Notes: a model not told the origin generated them from the sequence alone. A stretch of DNA of 64,000 bases from Sinotaia quadrata (GCA_028829895.1 CM054182.1:36402879-36466878); one strand, 5' to 3'. Positions 41,101 through 49,908 are shown, numbered from the stretch's first letter. Numbers and translations: made by a program.

Positions 41101-44100
41101 GTAAATGTTGTTTTATTCTGAATGCTGATTGGCATTTCATTTGAGAGAACAAAGTGATCTCCTTCCAAAATGATGACAAAAGAGTTATTGAGCCGTCTTA
41201 CTTAACCCTGCAGCTTGATGACATTAACTTTTAAGGTTAATCCAAATCTAAAATATTTTTAATGTGATTTAACTCAACAATGAGTTATTGATCAGTCTTA
41301 TTTACTTACCCTGCTGCTTGGTAACATTAACTTTCAAGGTTAATCTGAATTTTTTAATGTTTCGTTCTAAACTCAGTAATTTTCTTTATTTAAAGCATTG
41401 TTTATATTGCATTTTGAGGTTAATCTGAATTTAACATATTTTTAATGTTACTAAACGCAGTAATTTTCTTTATTTAAAGCATTATTTATATTGCACTGGA
41501 TTTGGTCAAACTAATGAACTGTGACTAGTATTATCATTCTCCTAGGCTACCGTAATACAACAACAAAATTCAACTCAACTTATTCTTCTGGCTATTTTAC
41601 TAAATTATCATGAAAGATCAACTCAGCATATAATTTATTTAGGATGTATCTTTATCTCTCTATCATTCAAAAGAAGTTGACAAGATCCTTCAGTCTGCAT
41701 CCTAATTCTATGGTGACAGGTTTCATCAATTTATCTGCATTAATGCACACCATATACTATATTCAAACATTCAAAGTCAAATGAGATCTGAATTTATTCA
41801 CCTATCCATGATGTATAAGTATGTGACCTAATAATTACAAACTTAAGAAGAGTATTAATTAACCCAAATACCACTCAATCTCAATTTCTGTTTAATACAG
41901 TTCTAAAAAAAATCCCCTTATTTTTCTTTTAGAGTATAACAATCAATTAAATTGCTAACAGAATGTATGACTTTCTGTAAATAAAGCAGAAAAATAAAGC
42001 TTGATGAGATTGGTATATGAATACAACTATGTACTATAAGTATATCTAATCTCTTAAGAGGTAAAAGTGGTAGATTGACGCCTTTCTCATGGCCAAAATG
42101 AGCACTAATTTATAAAAACTCACCCAGACTCTTGATGACATAAAAAAAAAATTACAATTATAAAACTTACAAATCCTACAGCGCCAGCCATGCCGAGCTT
42201 CTGTTTGGCCCAAACGGTGGTCATACAGTGTTGCACAGCATTGCATTCCTTGGCATTGTGAAGATGGCTGCACCAATAAGAGGGTCCATAGGTACATTTC
42301 TTGCTCCCCAGAAGCACTGAACAGTGTGCTGCAAAAAAGATTTTATATATATATTCAAATTAAGAAAACAAATTTACTAACACAGAGACTCTATAAATTA
42401 ACATACAAATGCTATAGTATAAAACTGATGTAAATATGTTAATGTAGGCAAGTATCTATTAAGAAATATTTTTAAATTCAAACAGAAATTATCAAAGGGC
42501 TCGATTTGAAAATTCTACTTTGTTAAATTAATGCTAATAAACTAAGATAAAGTAAGAATAATGCACAAGTGTTCAAAGCAAGCCAAAATTTAGCTTGAAT
42601 GAAAGCATGTGTTAGAGCAAAGCATAACAATTAATATTTGCTTGGTTTAACAGGCACAAGTGGGTCCCATTTCTGAACCTGTTTTGACGGAGAACATAAT
42701 TAGTATTAATTATGCTCAAATAAATTATTTTAAATTTAATCACTATAACAAATTATTTAAAATAAGAATTTATGACAGGAATACAATCAGTTCATTATGT
42801 TTTATTTATTTATTTTGTGTTTCCAATGAAGTGAATAAAATTAAGAATTAGGGGTGTTGTCACCTTGAAATGACGTGAAAGTAGAAATTATTTTGAAAAC
42901 TGTCTTGACTGAAAATGCAACATTTTTGTTTGCCCTCCACATTATTTCTATCTTGAACATTAATTTGTGACTGATATGGATTAAGGGCATGCAATTCTCA
43001 ATCATGATACTGATGCAAATTTTTATTATGAGTTCTAATAATTTGATGTCAAGATGCTTCCACTGGAAAATGGACTGTTTAGAAAGTGATGGAGATGTTT
43101 GTGAATATATACTCAAATTATACTAATTACTATACTATACTATACTACTATAGGATGTTCACAATATACACATATGAATTGTGATGATGTTAAATGTTTA
43201 GTGACCAACTTAATTCATACTTTATCATCTGAATCCTAACAAAGTAACATTCTGACAAAAGTTAAGATGAACATGTATAGTTTTTATTTTATTATTAAGA
43301 TTAGTGCATAAACTGTTTTGCTCATTTGAACTGTGAAGTAAACTAGTAACAGCAAAACTCAGTTGAGAAAATTATTTATCTTTGTCAGTTTTACTATCTT
43401 GGTGCTAATACTATCAGCATTACAAAATTTAAACTTTAAATATAAATTTTATTCTGTTAAATGTGACAGAACAATAAATAATCAACTATTACTATTAGTA
43501 CTTATCTGATGGAAAAAAGTAAATTTCTAAATCTGACCAAATAAAAATTAACTTAGTTCATTTCTAGTGATATTTAATTTGAATATATAACACATCCATT
43601 ACCCATACTCCTTGCTTTTACTAACAACGTAGCATAGATAAATTATTTTTACCTAAGAAAGTGCTCATGGAAGTATGTCAATTCCTGTTTTTAAAATATA
43701 TATATATAGCTACTAAGCTACACAATACAACCATTATCTAAACAGTTTGATATTAGTACTTAGGCCTACTAGTAATGTCGTATTACTATTAGTAAATGAT
43801 TTTGACCTCCAAGAAACTTTCATAGGGGAGTTTCTGAAGTGAATAATTTCCATTTACCTAACACTATTAACACACCCAGTATAGAACAATTACAATAAGA
43901 TTAACCTTTAAAAAAATAAATCCATTATATGGAAGTAAATGTATTTATGTAAAAAGGAAATACTCCTACTTCTACAAAAATATGAAAAAAAATAAAAATT
44001 AACAAAAATAATCAATTTATTGTTGGAACTCTTTTTATTAAAAGATAGATTATCAAAAACATAATACTAATAAACTAAATCAAATAAATTAATAATCATG

Positions 44101-46036
44101 CAATACAAATTTTTACAAGATTAATATTTACAAACTAAAAGGCCTTATGATACATTTATTACTCTAAAATAATAAATATAAAAATAACCCAATTCCAACT
44201 GCAATAAAAAGAAACAAAAATATAAACTGATTTTTAATTTGTTTTATTACTAAAACAAAAGGCATCTGAGGTTTACTTAGAGTAAATAGAATTCTTTTAA
44301 TCTTGTTTAAATGTTTTTCAAATAAAAAATAATAATAATATTCATTTTTGCAAAGTAATAATAGTAATTAGTCTAATAGCATTTTTAAGTGTTACTTAGT
44401 CAAAATCAAATATCTGATTTATTTCTTGTTTATATAATTGTAAAAATAATTCTTTATTGAACTTCATCTGCTTTAAATTTAAAGAAATGCACTTCGATTA
44501 GTTGCAACAAAGTTCAGGCAACTTTAAATCCATGTACTACAGTACACTAGAAACATGGTAGCTCAGGACTCTTTGTTGTCAGATTTCTGCTGTACTTTCA
44601 CTAGTTTAGTAGCTATAGAAACTGATTTCTGATGGGCAAATACAGTCTAAACCATCACTAACAAAACTCCCACATGCAAAACAAGATATAGACGCATAAT
44701 TATTTATCTGTAGATGTATACAAATCATTATCAAACAATGAATATAAATTTGAAATATCAAGTTTCTTTCATTGTGATACTGATAGTATATACTGTAAAA
44801 GTGTGTGTGTGTGTGTGTGTGTGCATGTGCTATCCATTACCCAATCAAATGATAAAATATATCTATAAAACTCATGGTATCATGCAGGTCAACATTTATA
44901 ATTATAGACATCAAATTTTAATCATTTAAGGCTTTAATTCTCATCTCTTCATAACTCAACTATTTTGGGTTTTTTTAAGAGTATCTTTAGAAAAAAAATT
45001 CAGTATTAAACACATACACAAAACTAGTTTGACTTAAACAAGCTTGACTAGTACTACTAGTAGTAGCCACAAGAAAATGATTTGTATTTACCAGCCACTG
45101 AGTTAGTATTAATCATTAATTACAATGCAAAATTTAGCTTGCTAGATTTGTACTGACATGGCATTTAGAGATGCAATAGTATAAAAAGATGCTTCTAAAA
45201 TACCGAAAAATTAAATCGTGTGACACGAGAGCTATTATTAGTTTTTGACTTTCACGAGCGTATACTATAAAGAATATGATATACATGTGTTCTCTCAACC
45301 AGTACAAATAGGCTACCCTTCCTAGAAAATATGCAACTAACTCTTAATATAATTATATGAATTAAAAGAAAAATCCACACACAAAAAATATTGGTTAAAT
45401 TCAATAAATATTAAATCTGTAGTCTCAACAATCTTTTCTGCTTCCAAAGGAAAGAAAACACGAACAGTTTTATATATCCCTAGGCCCTAAAGGCCTATAT
45501 ATTTTATAAACAAGGGACATCTACATTCCTTATCTCCGGTCCTGAAGACGATTCAGAAAATATTTATATCACATAGTAAAATAAAGATATTAAAATATTT
45601 CTTAAAAGTAAATTCAAAATGAATTATTTAAATAACGGTGTAAATATTCACTAGTTATAGGACTTCGACTAGTATTCGCGATATTTATTTATATATATTT
45701 ATTACTAGATGCTAACGAACAACTTCTGGTATTAGTCTATTTTACTATTAATAATACTATATTACTTTGCAGTTAAACTCAGCTACTCAAATGTCTGATG
45801 TGACATATCCTGAAGAAGGGGTGGATATTCAAAGATGCCAAATGCTAATAATATTTGAATGGACAGAGTCAAGTACTTGTGTAATTCAAAACCAACAAAC
45901 AAAACTCTCCATTCAGGTCCTGTATAGTATAATTCTGCGTTCGTGACACTAACAAAAGTATTGCTGCTAAAAGAAGCAAAATCTTAATACACAGCTTACC
46001 AACTGCAATGAATGCAGAGAGGATAAAAAGTTTCAT
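14107..46036 (-). CDS. PSAP: prosaposin, complete 19-exon gene
   Basis: Prosaposin is a secreted/lysosomal precursor cut into saposins, small disulfide-bonded proteins that extract sphingolipids from membranes for lysosomal hydrolases. The traced coding exons join without frame error into 592 residues. In order: signal peptide (1-~20); SapA-type domain (~21-60: CTYGPSYWC, AKEC, VQHC); SapB1 (66-~140, four cysteines only); SapB2 (~154-232), SapB3 (~248-326), SapB4 (~358-434) and SapB5 (~449-525), each with six cysteines in the CxxC...C...C...C(x5)C order; C-terminal SapA-type domain (~552-592) after an IKR dibasic site. N-glycosylation sequons occur at 172 (NNS), 249 (NST) and 377 (NAT). Vertebrate prosaposin has four SapB domains; invertebrate numbers vary. 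Introns are 0.2-3.7 kb. Three CLEAR-like E-boxes precede exon 1. Identity is secure; individual exon edges were chosen by eye from GT..AG signals and phase. Confidence 0.97.
14155..15610 (-). other. prosaposin intron 18
   Basis: AT-rich. About 14,221-14,300 holds a ~50-bp imperfect tandem duplication (CATTTACTAATG twice). Nothing else was recognised. Confidence 0.7.
15611..15781 (-). CDS. PSAP: prosaposin exon 18 (end of SapB5, linker, C-terminal SapA-type domain)
   Basis: 171 nt, residues 521-577. It closes SapB5 (DLGLC), then a Lys/Pro/Ala linker with the dibasic RIKR, then EKCTYGPSYWC, a near copy of the N-terminal SapA-type domain. Acceptor TTTTCTAG, donor GTAAGT. Confidence 0.95.
16421..16501 (-). 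CDS. PSAP: prosaposin exon 17 (SapB5 helix 3 and fifth Cys)
   Basis: 81 nt, residues 494-520, begins on the fourth-cysteine codon (CKLLVAKY) and ends KICT. Acceptor TTTTAACAG, donor GTAAGT. Confidence 0.95.
16575..17165. repeat. ~130-bp tandem repeat x~4 in prosaposin intron 16
   Basis: Four diverged units share TTTAACTCTTTCT, AATGCA..TTTCAGCAA, AAAATAAA and CATCAAACACCAATACCT. The array fills most of intron 16. Confidence 0.8.
17399..17556 (-). CDS. PSAP: prosaposin exon 16 (SapB5 helices 1-2)
   Basis: 158 nt, residues 441-493 (GEECLLCEAVIGY ... IACDKLPSF). Acceptor GTTACAG, donor GTCAGT. Confidence 0.95.
17822..18002 (-). CDS. PSAP: prosaposin exon 15 (rest of SapB4)
   Basis: 181 nt, residues 381-440, ending in phase 1. 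It contains the third to sixth cysteines of SapB4 (KVC, ECNSF, VVCTALQLC), which in SapB2 are spread over three exons, so two introns are missing here. Acceptor GTTATAG, donor GTGCGT. Confidence 0.95.
18375..18572 (-). CDS. PSAP: prosaposin exon 14 (end of SapB3, linker, SapB4 helix 1)
   Basis: 198 nt, residues 315-380. It holds VCQLLKMC, a ~30-residue Ser/Val/Lys/Pro-rich linker, CALC and the sequon NAT. It bridges two domains, so a helix-1 exon of SapB4 has been fused to the tail of SapB3. Acceptor TATTCTCAG, donor GTATGT. Confidence 0.95.
19025..19084 (-). CDS. PSAP: prosaposin exon 13 (SapB3 helix 3)
   Basis: 60 nt, residues 295-314, begins on the fourth-cysteine codon (CKDYVSMYGP). Acceptor TTTTCAG, donor GTGAGT. 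Confidence 0.93.
19277..19342 (-). CDS. PSAP: prosaposin exon 12 (SapB3 helix 2, third Cys)
   Basis: 66 nt, residues 273-294 (..ENKLCPLLPSTL..). Acceptor TTTTGCAG, donor GTGAAT. Confidence 0.92.
19343..22582 (-). other. prosaposin intron 11
   Basis: 3.2 kb, AT-rich. Apart from the pogo-type MITE at 21,057 and a short (GGT)n run near 21,665, no feature was seen. Confidence 0.7.
21057..21212. mobile_element. Tigger/pogo-type MITE, 156 bp
   Basis: It begins CAGTGAAACCTCGCTATAACG and ends with GGGGTTCTACTG, the partly decayed inverted end. It is flanked by TA on both sides (21,055-21,056; 21,213-21,214). The CAGTGRAACC..TATAACG terminus is characteristic of Tigger/pogo elements. Confidence 0.85.
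22583..22666 (-). CDS. PSAP: prosaposin exon 11 (SapB3 helix 1)
   Basis: 84 nt, residues 245-272, with the sequon NST and CEMC. Acceptor GATTGCAG; the donor GTCAAG is weaker than the others but phase and homology require it. Confidence 0.9.
22667..26001 (-). other. prosaposin intron 10
   Basis: 3.3 kb, AT-rich, with poly(A) runs and the degenerate ~35-bp repeat at 25,495-25,925. No exon candidate with homology. Confidence 0.7.
25495..25925. repeat. degenerate ~35-bp tandem repeat
   Basis: Repeated GGTATATTTGCAAGGGTGTA followed by TGAGTTT-like units, tightly related at 25,780-25,925 and drifting towards 25,500. Confidence 0.7.
26002..26085 (-). CDS. PSAP: prosaposin exon 10 (end of SapB2 and linker)
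   Basis: 84 nt, residues 217-244, containing the closing ICALLNFC pair. Acceptor TATATCAG, donor GTAAAA. Confidence 0.92.
26086..29531 (-). other. prosaposin intron 9
   Basis: 3.4 kb. 26,160-26,300 has a ~70-bp diverged duplication and 26,390-26,404 a short GA tract. About 27,250-28,620 is less AT-rich than the rest and has short coding-like pieces in shifting frames, suggesting an eroded insertion. No family recognised. Confidence 0.5.
29532..29591 (-). CDS. PSAP: prosaposin exon 9 (SapB2 helix 3)
   Basis: 60 nt, residues 197-216, begins on the fourth-cysteine codon (CDQLVDTY). Acceptor ATTCCAG, donor GTAAGT. Confidence 0.93.
30152..30214 (-). CDS. PSAP: prosaposin exon 8 (SapB2 helix 2, third Cys)
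   Basis: 63 nt, residues 176-196 (KQAVAFLKEEIC...). I chose the acceptor TTTTGTTCTAG for its pyrimidine tract; using the AAACAG six bases later would drop Lys-Gln without changing frame. Donor GTAAGT. Confidence 0.85.
30215..32535 (-). other. prosaposin intron 7
   Basis: 2.3 kb. Holds the putative hAT MITE at 30,368 and a ~75-bp diverged duplication (about 32,340-32,490, AATAAAACTAGTGTAAATAA type). Otherwise plain AT-rich sequence. Confidence 0.7.
30368..30562. mobile_element. putative hAT-type MITE in prosaposin intron 7
   Basis: GGTTCTCAACT near the left end faces GGTTGAGAACC at the right, 10 of 11 inverted. The interior has a (GGGGT)n and poly-G stretch. Flanks GCAGCTGA and GCACTTGA agree at 6 of 8, so the target duplication is only suggestive. 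Confidence 0.55.
32536..32607 (-). CDS. PSAP: prosaposin exon 7 (SapB2 helix 1)
   Basis: 72 nt, residues 152-175. The acceptor is CACTTTGCAG and the donor is GTATGC. Encodes GDYCVDCKNFF and the glycosylation sequon NNS. The 28-bp perfect hairpin lies just upstream in the intron. Confidence 0.92.
32627..32690. repeat. perfect 28-bp inverted repeat beside a splice acceptor
   Basis: Arms 32,627-32,654 and 32,663-32,690 are exact reverse complements (outer end GCTCTTAGAATTATATGAAT) around an 8-bp loop. It lies in prosaposin intron 6, 20 nt from exon 7, so the branch-point zone, including a TTCTAAG match, falls within the stem. Confidence 0.95.
32691..34525 (-). other. rest of prosaposin intron 6
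   Basis: AT-rich; a ~40-bp duplication (ATCATGTCACCATAAATA / ATCATGTTACCATAAATA) at 33,723-33,780 and a TG-rich patch at 34,040-34,105. Confidence 0.6.
34526..34597 (-). CDS. PSAP: prosaposin exon 6 (end of SapB1)
   Basis: 72 nt, residues 128-151, acceptor TTATAG, donor GTAAGA. It encodes PTIAVASALGFCSGF; the family's C(x5)C pair here is reduced to its last Cys, with Ala at the fifth-cysteine place. Confidence 0.88.
34598..36497 (-). other. prosaposin intron 5, bulk
   Basis: AT-rich. About 35,090-36,180 reads as less simple sequence, ending with AATAAATTTATTGTTTGATT, like an old insertion with a 3' end. A GA tract lies at 36,322-36,343. No identifiable coding remnant. Confidence 0.4.
36498..36575 (-). 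other. 78-bp duplicated exon end with second splice donor
   Basis: The 27 bases next to the second donor (36,498-36,524) resemble the end of exon 5: LLLKSGL against LLLKSSL. The flanking AAACAAATATAT and ACTTAC (plus strand) are also repeated. Reading on from exon 5 through this piece gives 26 codons without a stop, in phase, ending at GTAAGT (36,492-36,497). Confidence 0.75.
36576..36635 (-). CDS. PSAP: prosaposin exon 5 (SapB1 helix 3)
   Basis: 60 nt, residues 108-127, starting on the fourth-cysteine codon (CKERMQ) and ending LLLKSSL at GTAAGT. A second GTAAGT donor lies exactly 78 nt further on in a partial copy of this exon end (see 36,498-36,575). Confidence 0.9.
37412..37474 (-). CDS. 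PSAP: prosaposin exon 4 (SapB1 helix 2, third Cys)
   Basis: 63 nt, residues 87-107, acceptor TTTGCCACAG, donor GTAAAT. Contains the third cysteine (SIGC) and LPVDKRTE before the next exon's Cys. Confidence 0.9.
37716..38228. repeat. dispersed repeat family, copy 2
   Basis: Same-orientation partner of 12,060-12,552, here in prosaposin intron 3. It contains a short CA/TA microsatellite (38,063-38,084) that the other copy lacks. Confidence 0.75.
38640..38655. repeat. poly(C) run
   Basis: Sixteen C in a row in prosaposin intron 3; the length may be unreliable in assembly. Confidence 0.8.
38869..38931 (-). CDS. PSAP: prosaposin exon 3 (SapB1 helix 1)
   Basis: 63 nt, residues 66-86, GTGTCTCAG acceptor, GTAAGT donor. 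It begins DETCIDVVKV: the usual CxxC has lost its first cysteine (Asp at that place). Confidence 0.9.
40680..41040. repeat. ~75-bp tandem repeat x~4
   Basis: Diverged units share GTCTATTAAAAAA, TTTATTATG and TTGAAACCTATGT, followed by a TGTGATTAGG-like block. Confidence 0.75.
41175..41500. repeat. nested tandem duplications
   Basis: GAGTTATTGA..CAGTCTTA and ACATTAACTTT..AAGGTTAATC occur twice about 100 bp apart, then CAGTAATTTTCTTTATTTAA twice about 80 bp apart. Confidence 0.7.
42171..42328 (-). CDS. PSAP: prosaposin exon 2 (N-terminal SapA-type domain)
   Basis: 158 nt, residues 13-65. The acceptor is CTTTTTTGCAG and the donor is GTAAGT. Cysteine pattern KKCTYGPSYWC..AKEC..VQHC, then TTVW, as in saposin-A-type domains of prosaposin. 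Confidence 0.95.
42329..45999 (-). other. prosaposin intron 1
   Basis: 3.7 kb, the longest intron, AT-rich. Contains a TACTA pentamer run (43,122-43,148), a TA run (43,697-43,710) and a GT run (44,801-44,822). No other feature. Confidence 0.7.
46000..46036 (-). CDS. PSAP: prosaposin exon 1 (signal peptide)
   Basis: 37 coding nt, phase 1 at the end, donor GTAAGC-type (45,994-45,999). It encodes MKLFILSAFIAV plus the first base of an Ala codon, a basic-hydrophobic signal peptide. An in-frame TAA at about 46,070-46,072 supports this ATG as the start. Confidence 0.88.
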
Positions 46037-46118
46037 GGTTCTCGGAATTGCAAATCTCTGCAGGAGTACTTATATCTTGAGCTAGTCAATTCCTGTTTCA
46101 ATGTCTTCTTTTCTCTCG

Positions 46119-46163
46119 ATCATGTGAAGGTACGGTAATAGTCATGTGACTTTCTCCCACGTG
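46119..46163 (-). promoter_or_regulatory. cluster of three MiT/TFE-type E-boxes upstream of prosaposin
   Basis: ATCATGTGAA (46,119-46,128), GTCATGTGAC (46,141-46,150) and CACGTG (46,158-46,163) lie 83-127 nt upstream of the prosaposin ATG. TCATGTGA and CACGTG are the core of CLEAR/M-box sites bound by TFEB/MITF factors, which control lysosomal genes in animals. Function here is inferred from motif and position. Confidence 0.6.
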
Positions 46164-46169
46164 CATAGC

Positions 46170-47835
46170 TGTGTTCCATAATTGGTTGAATATATTGGGG
46201 CCTTACAAAGGTTTCTACAAATAAAAATACCCGACAGTTGACAATGTTTGTCGATTTCAAGATTGAATTGGATTCGTGAGACAATATACAAAGGATTTTA
46301 GATTTAGATATTTTATTACTCTGTTTTATATGTGAGTGGGTTATGTATGGTAAAATGTGTTTGCGTGTACAGATAATGTCTGTGTGTCTACGTAACAGGA
46401 TGACCCCCAAAACCCATAATCAAACTTTAAGCAGCCATAACTTTATTAGCCTTTATCAAAACAAAATATAACTTGGGCATATTGTAGAGAAATACTGATA
46501 GCAAAATATTTTTTAATGCATAATATATGGAGATGCTTTGTTAGAAAAATGTATTAAGGTGCTAAAAATCAACAAAAAAAATCTAAGCCTAAAAAAAAAA
46601 ACCGAGGGGTCTTGTTTGTTTTCCCTGTAAGTTTCCTGTATATCATGTGTCATCATTTGTCTATTTGATATCTTAAAGTATTTAGGGTTTTTCCTGATTA
46701 TTAAAGATTAAAAATCATTATTATTGTGTTATTATTCCTAATATTTTGTAACTTTTCATGTCTAGTTTGTCTGAGCAGAGATATCGAGGGCATATTTAAG
46801 TTAAGGAACTATACCTCAACTAGATAAACTTTAACTCAAAGAAGAGGGAACAGACAATGTGGCGGGTTTCGTGTCAAGATGTTTTTGTTTGTTTGATTAA
46901 CGTAATAAAAACCCGTGTACGACTTTGGAGTGGTAACTGTTGAAACTGATACCGAATACTTAAATTAGGAAAAATAAGCGACGGCTTATAACTACTAATA
47001 ATCCACTGACAAAGTAATATCAAAATTACCTTATTTCATATTATTTTATTCTTTCTACCCGTAGCCAAACGGAAGTTTAAGATATTTCGAATATTAGAGT
47101 TTGAAGTATAACGTCTATCAGAACTTGTTTCTGCTTTTAAATCTGCGTGGGAAGTATTGTAAGACTTTACAATAGCATTCGATTTAAAGGTCTCCATCTC
47201 TATTTATAACCTTGACTAAACATCCTCACTTACCAAATGACAAATTTATTTACACAAATATTTTCCTGATGCAGATTGCCACACTCGCACAGTAGACGTG
47301 TAATTCTAATGAAGACATCACTGCACAATGCCCAACATTAATAGATAGTTGACTGTCACTTGATATGCGCTCGAGGTTCTCGAAAACTTAATTATTCTTA
47401 AAAGTTGTTCCTCCAAAAGCCCACACTTTGAGTTCACGGGATAAAGACACAGTCGAAATTAACTTGCTTGAATAAACACTTTTAGAAGACAGTTTTACTA
47501 GAAAGGAATTCTAAGATTTATTTTTGGAGCTTTGATACCTGAGAGTTCAATGGATTAGCTGCAGGCCAGTTGTTCTTTATTTATTCTGCAACCATCCTCA
47601 ATTAATTTAATGCATTATGTATCAAAGGATTGACTCTGGTAAAACTATTATTAAGAATAATTGAAAGAATAATGAAAAAATAAATAAGAAACAATAAGTC
47701 TCTACCCTGCCTTAAAAAGCGTGAATTAAGAAGTCTCGACCCTCGACTATAATGAATATCCTCGTTCAGCATGTATTCTCATTCTTTACACTTCGAGAAA
47801 TAGAAACAGTAGGAACGTTAGACCAAACAATCTTT
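46170..47835. other. intergenic spacer right of prosaposin
   Basis: AT-rich. 46,396-46,618 has weakly inverted ends (ACAGGATGACCCCC and GAGGGGTCTTGT) and could be a decayed MITE. No gene was seen. Confidence 0.4.
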
Positions 47836-47839
47836 TCAT

Positions 47840-48083
47840 AGCATCGTTTTAAGTGATTGGATCATACGACATAGTTTAGATTTCACATTTTAACGAGTTG
47901 TCAAGACAGACATCGTTTTAATTGATTAGATCATACGACAAACGTGATAGAAATTTCACATTCAAATTAATGTGCAAAGCCCGCTTTAAGTGATTGGATC
48001 TCACGACAGGCGTGATAGAGATTTCACATTCAAATGAATGTACAAGGCCCTCTTTAAGTGATTGAATCTCACGACAGGCGTGG
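47840..48083. repeat. ~73-bp tandem repeat x~3-4
   Basis: Units share TTTAAGTGATTGGATC, ACGACAGGCGTGATAGA and TTTCACATTCAAAT. The right-hand copies are the most alike. Confidence 0.85.
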
Positions 48084-48449
48084 TACAAGACAAATATTTA
48101 CAGCAGGCAACCCTAATCACCGAATCATTCTTAATTTCTGTTTCGTATCTTCTCTATGTAACACATACTCAAGGACGTATTTCCGGATGACGTTATCTCT
48201 GTATCATTGCTCCGGTTCAAGTCCGCTTCAAGATAAAGTACAGAAATCACGGTGTCAATTGTGTGCTGTTTATCTGTAGATTAAGTAACTTTGAGATTGT
48301 ATGTTAGGAGGCTATGAAAGGTCACAGTTCATAGTTTATGTGTTTCTTCAGAAGCTTTGGTTCTCTGATTTCTTTTGATTGAACACCTTCAAAATTCTGT
48401 TACGTTTTTCCTCCCATCCTCCGGATCAATCTGAATAACTGATGATTCG

Positions 48450-48612
48450 TTGCAGACAAATGCCCGATAACATCAGACTTTAAAGTCATTTTCAATATGT
48501 TATATTAAATAGTGCAGATATACGCTCAATAACAACAGATTCTAGACTTTAAAATAACTTTCAATATGTTATATTAAATTGTGGAGATATATGTTCGATA
48601 ACAAAGATTCCA
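48450..48612. repeat. ~75-bp tandem duplication
   Basis: TTTCAATATGTTATATTAAA recurs at 48,490 and 48,568 within longer matching units (GATAACA.CAGA, GACTTTAAA). Confidence 0.85.
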
Positions 48613-49316
48613 TGCTTTGTAGACACCATGAATAACTAATATTGCATTGTACACACAAACACACACACACACGCACAAACCCACCCTTTGTGAATAACAT
48701 ATGAACTTTTCTTCTTTGAATATCACTTAACTTTATTCCCTATCAAAAGGTTACAGGCAATGAATTTTTGTCATACCTTGTTAAGGTAAGAGTTAAGAGT
48801 CACTAAGACAAAAAAAATGGACTAGGTTTTATCCTGACTTGTAGTTATTCCGCTTGGTTCTGATAACTGTCATGTGAGCAACTATATAGAGCTAAATTAC
48901 AAAGACAAGGTGGACATATCAGTTAACTGGCTGATGATGTAGGATTAAGACTTGCATAACACAGGTGAACAATAGGTCCAAATCACATGACTAGAGCATT
49001 TCTACTGAAAACTCGTGTTGGGAATCTCGTCTCAGGATTGAACTTGCACAATTATACAAACTACACTCTAGGGACCTCATTCAAATTTTCTGTTAAAAAA
49101 GAAACCCAAAGATAACTTGCCATTAGAAATTCAAACAGACAGTACAAATATTTGTGTGAAACTGTTGGTTGTATTGATTTTTATATTTGCATTTTTAATT
49201 AAATTATTCATTTTCATGACTGAGATTGGATTTGGATTTGTGTTTAGATTTGTATTTAATTGATTTGGATTTGATGGATTGGAATTTAACCAATGTGTAC
49301 CATTTTGAATGAAATG
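48613..49316. other. intergenic spacer
   Basis: Contains a CA microsatellite (48,653-48,672). No gene or mobile element was recognised. Confidence 0.5.
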
Positions 49317-49533
49317 ACTACACTGTGTTTTATGTAATAGTTGTATGTACTATTGTGACTTGCTTTGACTAATAATAAATGTAAAGGTACTACACTGTGT
49401 TTTATGTAATAGTTGTATGTACTATTGTGACTTGCTTTGACTAATAATAAATGTAAAGGTACTACACTGTGTTTTATGTAATAGTTGTATGTACTATTGT
49501 GACTTGCTTTGACTAATAATAATTGTAAAGGTA
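49317..49533. repeat. 72-bp minisatellite, three units
   Basis: ACTACACTGTGTTTTATGTA starts units at 49,317, 49,389 and 49,461. The units are almost identical; because 72 is divisible by three the minus strand stays open across them, which is an artefact rather than a gene. Confidence 0.97.
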
Positions 49534-49679
49534 AGACCACTACCAAGGCAGTATAGCGTACAGCTACTGACTAGTTATTTTTAACAACCTTGGAATCTGA
49601 GGGATACTATTAACCTTAAAACTAATTTTGCAAATTTAAACCGAAGTGGTATCAACCACGATGTCTTTGAGAAACCAAC

Positions 49680-49908
49680 TAAAGAAGTTCAGGAAATGAA
49701 TTAGGCTTAACAGGGCCCGACCTCCTTGCATATATTACGAAAGGGATGGCAGAAGAGAAAGAAAGACTGGAGGAGGAAAGGAAGGAAAGAGAGAGAGAGA
49801 GAGAAAGAGTGCATGAAAGAAAGGTGAAGGAAAGAATAAAAAAGTTAGAATTTGAAAAACTTTTAGTTGAACGCAAGCTATTCAAGATTTTATCTAGAAA
49901 TACACAGA
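49680..49908 (+). pseudogene. gag-like fragment of a retroelement
   Basis: An open frame reads GNELGLTGPDLLAYITKGMA, then a charged Glu/Arg/Lys-rich stretch (EEKERLEEERKER...) and FEKLLVERKLF, stopping at 49,906-49,908. A Leu-Gly-Leu-x-G-x-x-Leu start followed by a long charged coiled coil is typical of the N-terminus of gag-type proteins in invertebrate LTR retrotransposons and related zinc-knuckle proteins. No capsid, nucleocapsid or polymerase follows. The GA-rich core is partly microsatellite, which weakens the call. Confidence 0.45.

Larger units (their letters stand above)
38932..42170 (-). other. prosaposin intron 2
   Basis: 3.2 kb, AT-rich, with local duplications: a 26-bp unit twice at 39,901-39,950, the array at 40,680-41,040 and nested duplications at 41,175-41,500. 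No exon was found; the short frames at 39.2-40.1 kb have no family support. Confidence 0.6.

Noticed and set aside
46069..46076. TATAAG-type sequence as prosaposin TATA box
   Set aside because: It lies only ~35 nt before the ATG, which would leave almost no 5'UTR; kept only as an in-frame stop marker.
46120..46410. 96-codon minus-strand open frame upstream of prosaposin
   Set aside because: It overlaps the E-box cluster, has no family resemblance and starts and ends without gene signals.
46396..46618. Possible MITE with ends ACAGGATGACCCCC / GAGGGGTCTTGT
   Set aside because: Inverted match is short and gapped and no target duplication was found.
46858..46902. ATGTGGCGGG start as a first exon
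   Set aside because: No splice donor at a sensible place and no recognisable peptide.
49286..49546. 86-codon minus-strand frame
   Set aside because: It exists only because the 72-bp repeat unit is divisible by three.
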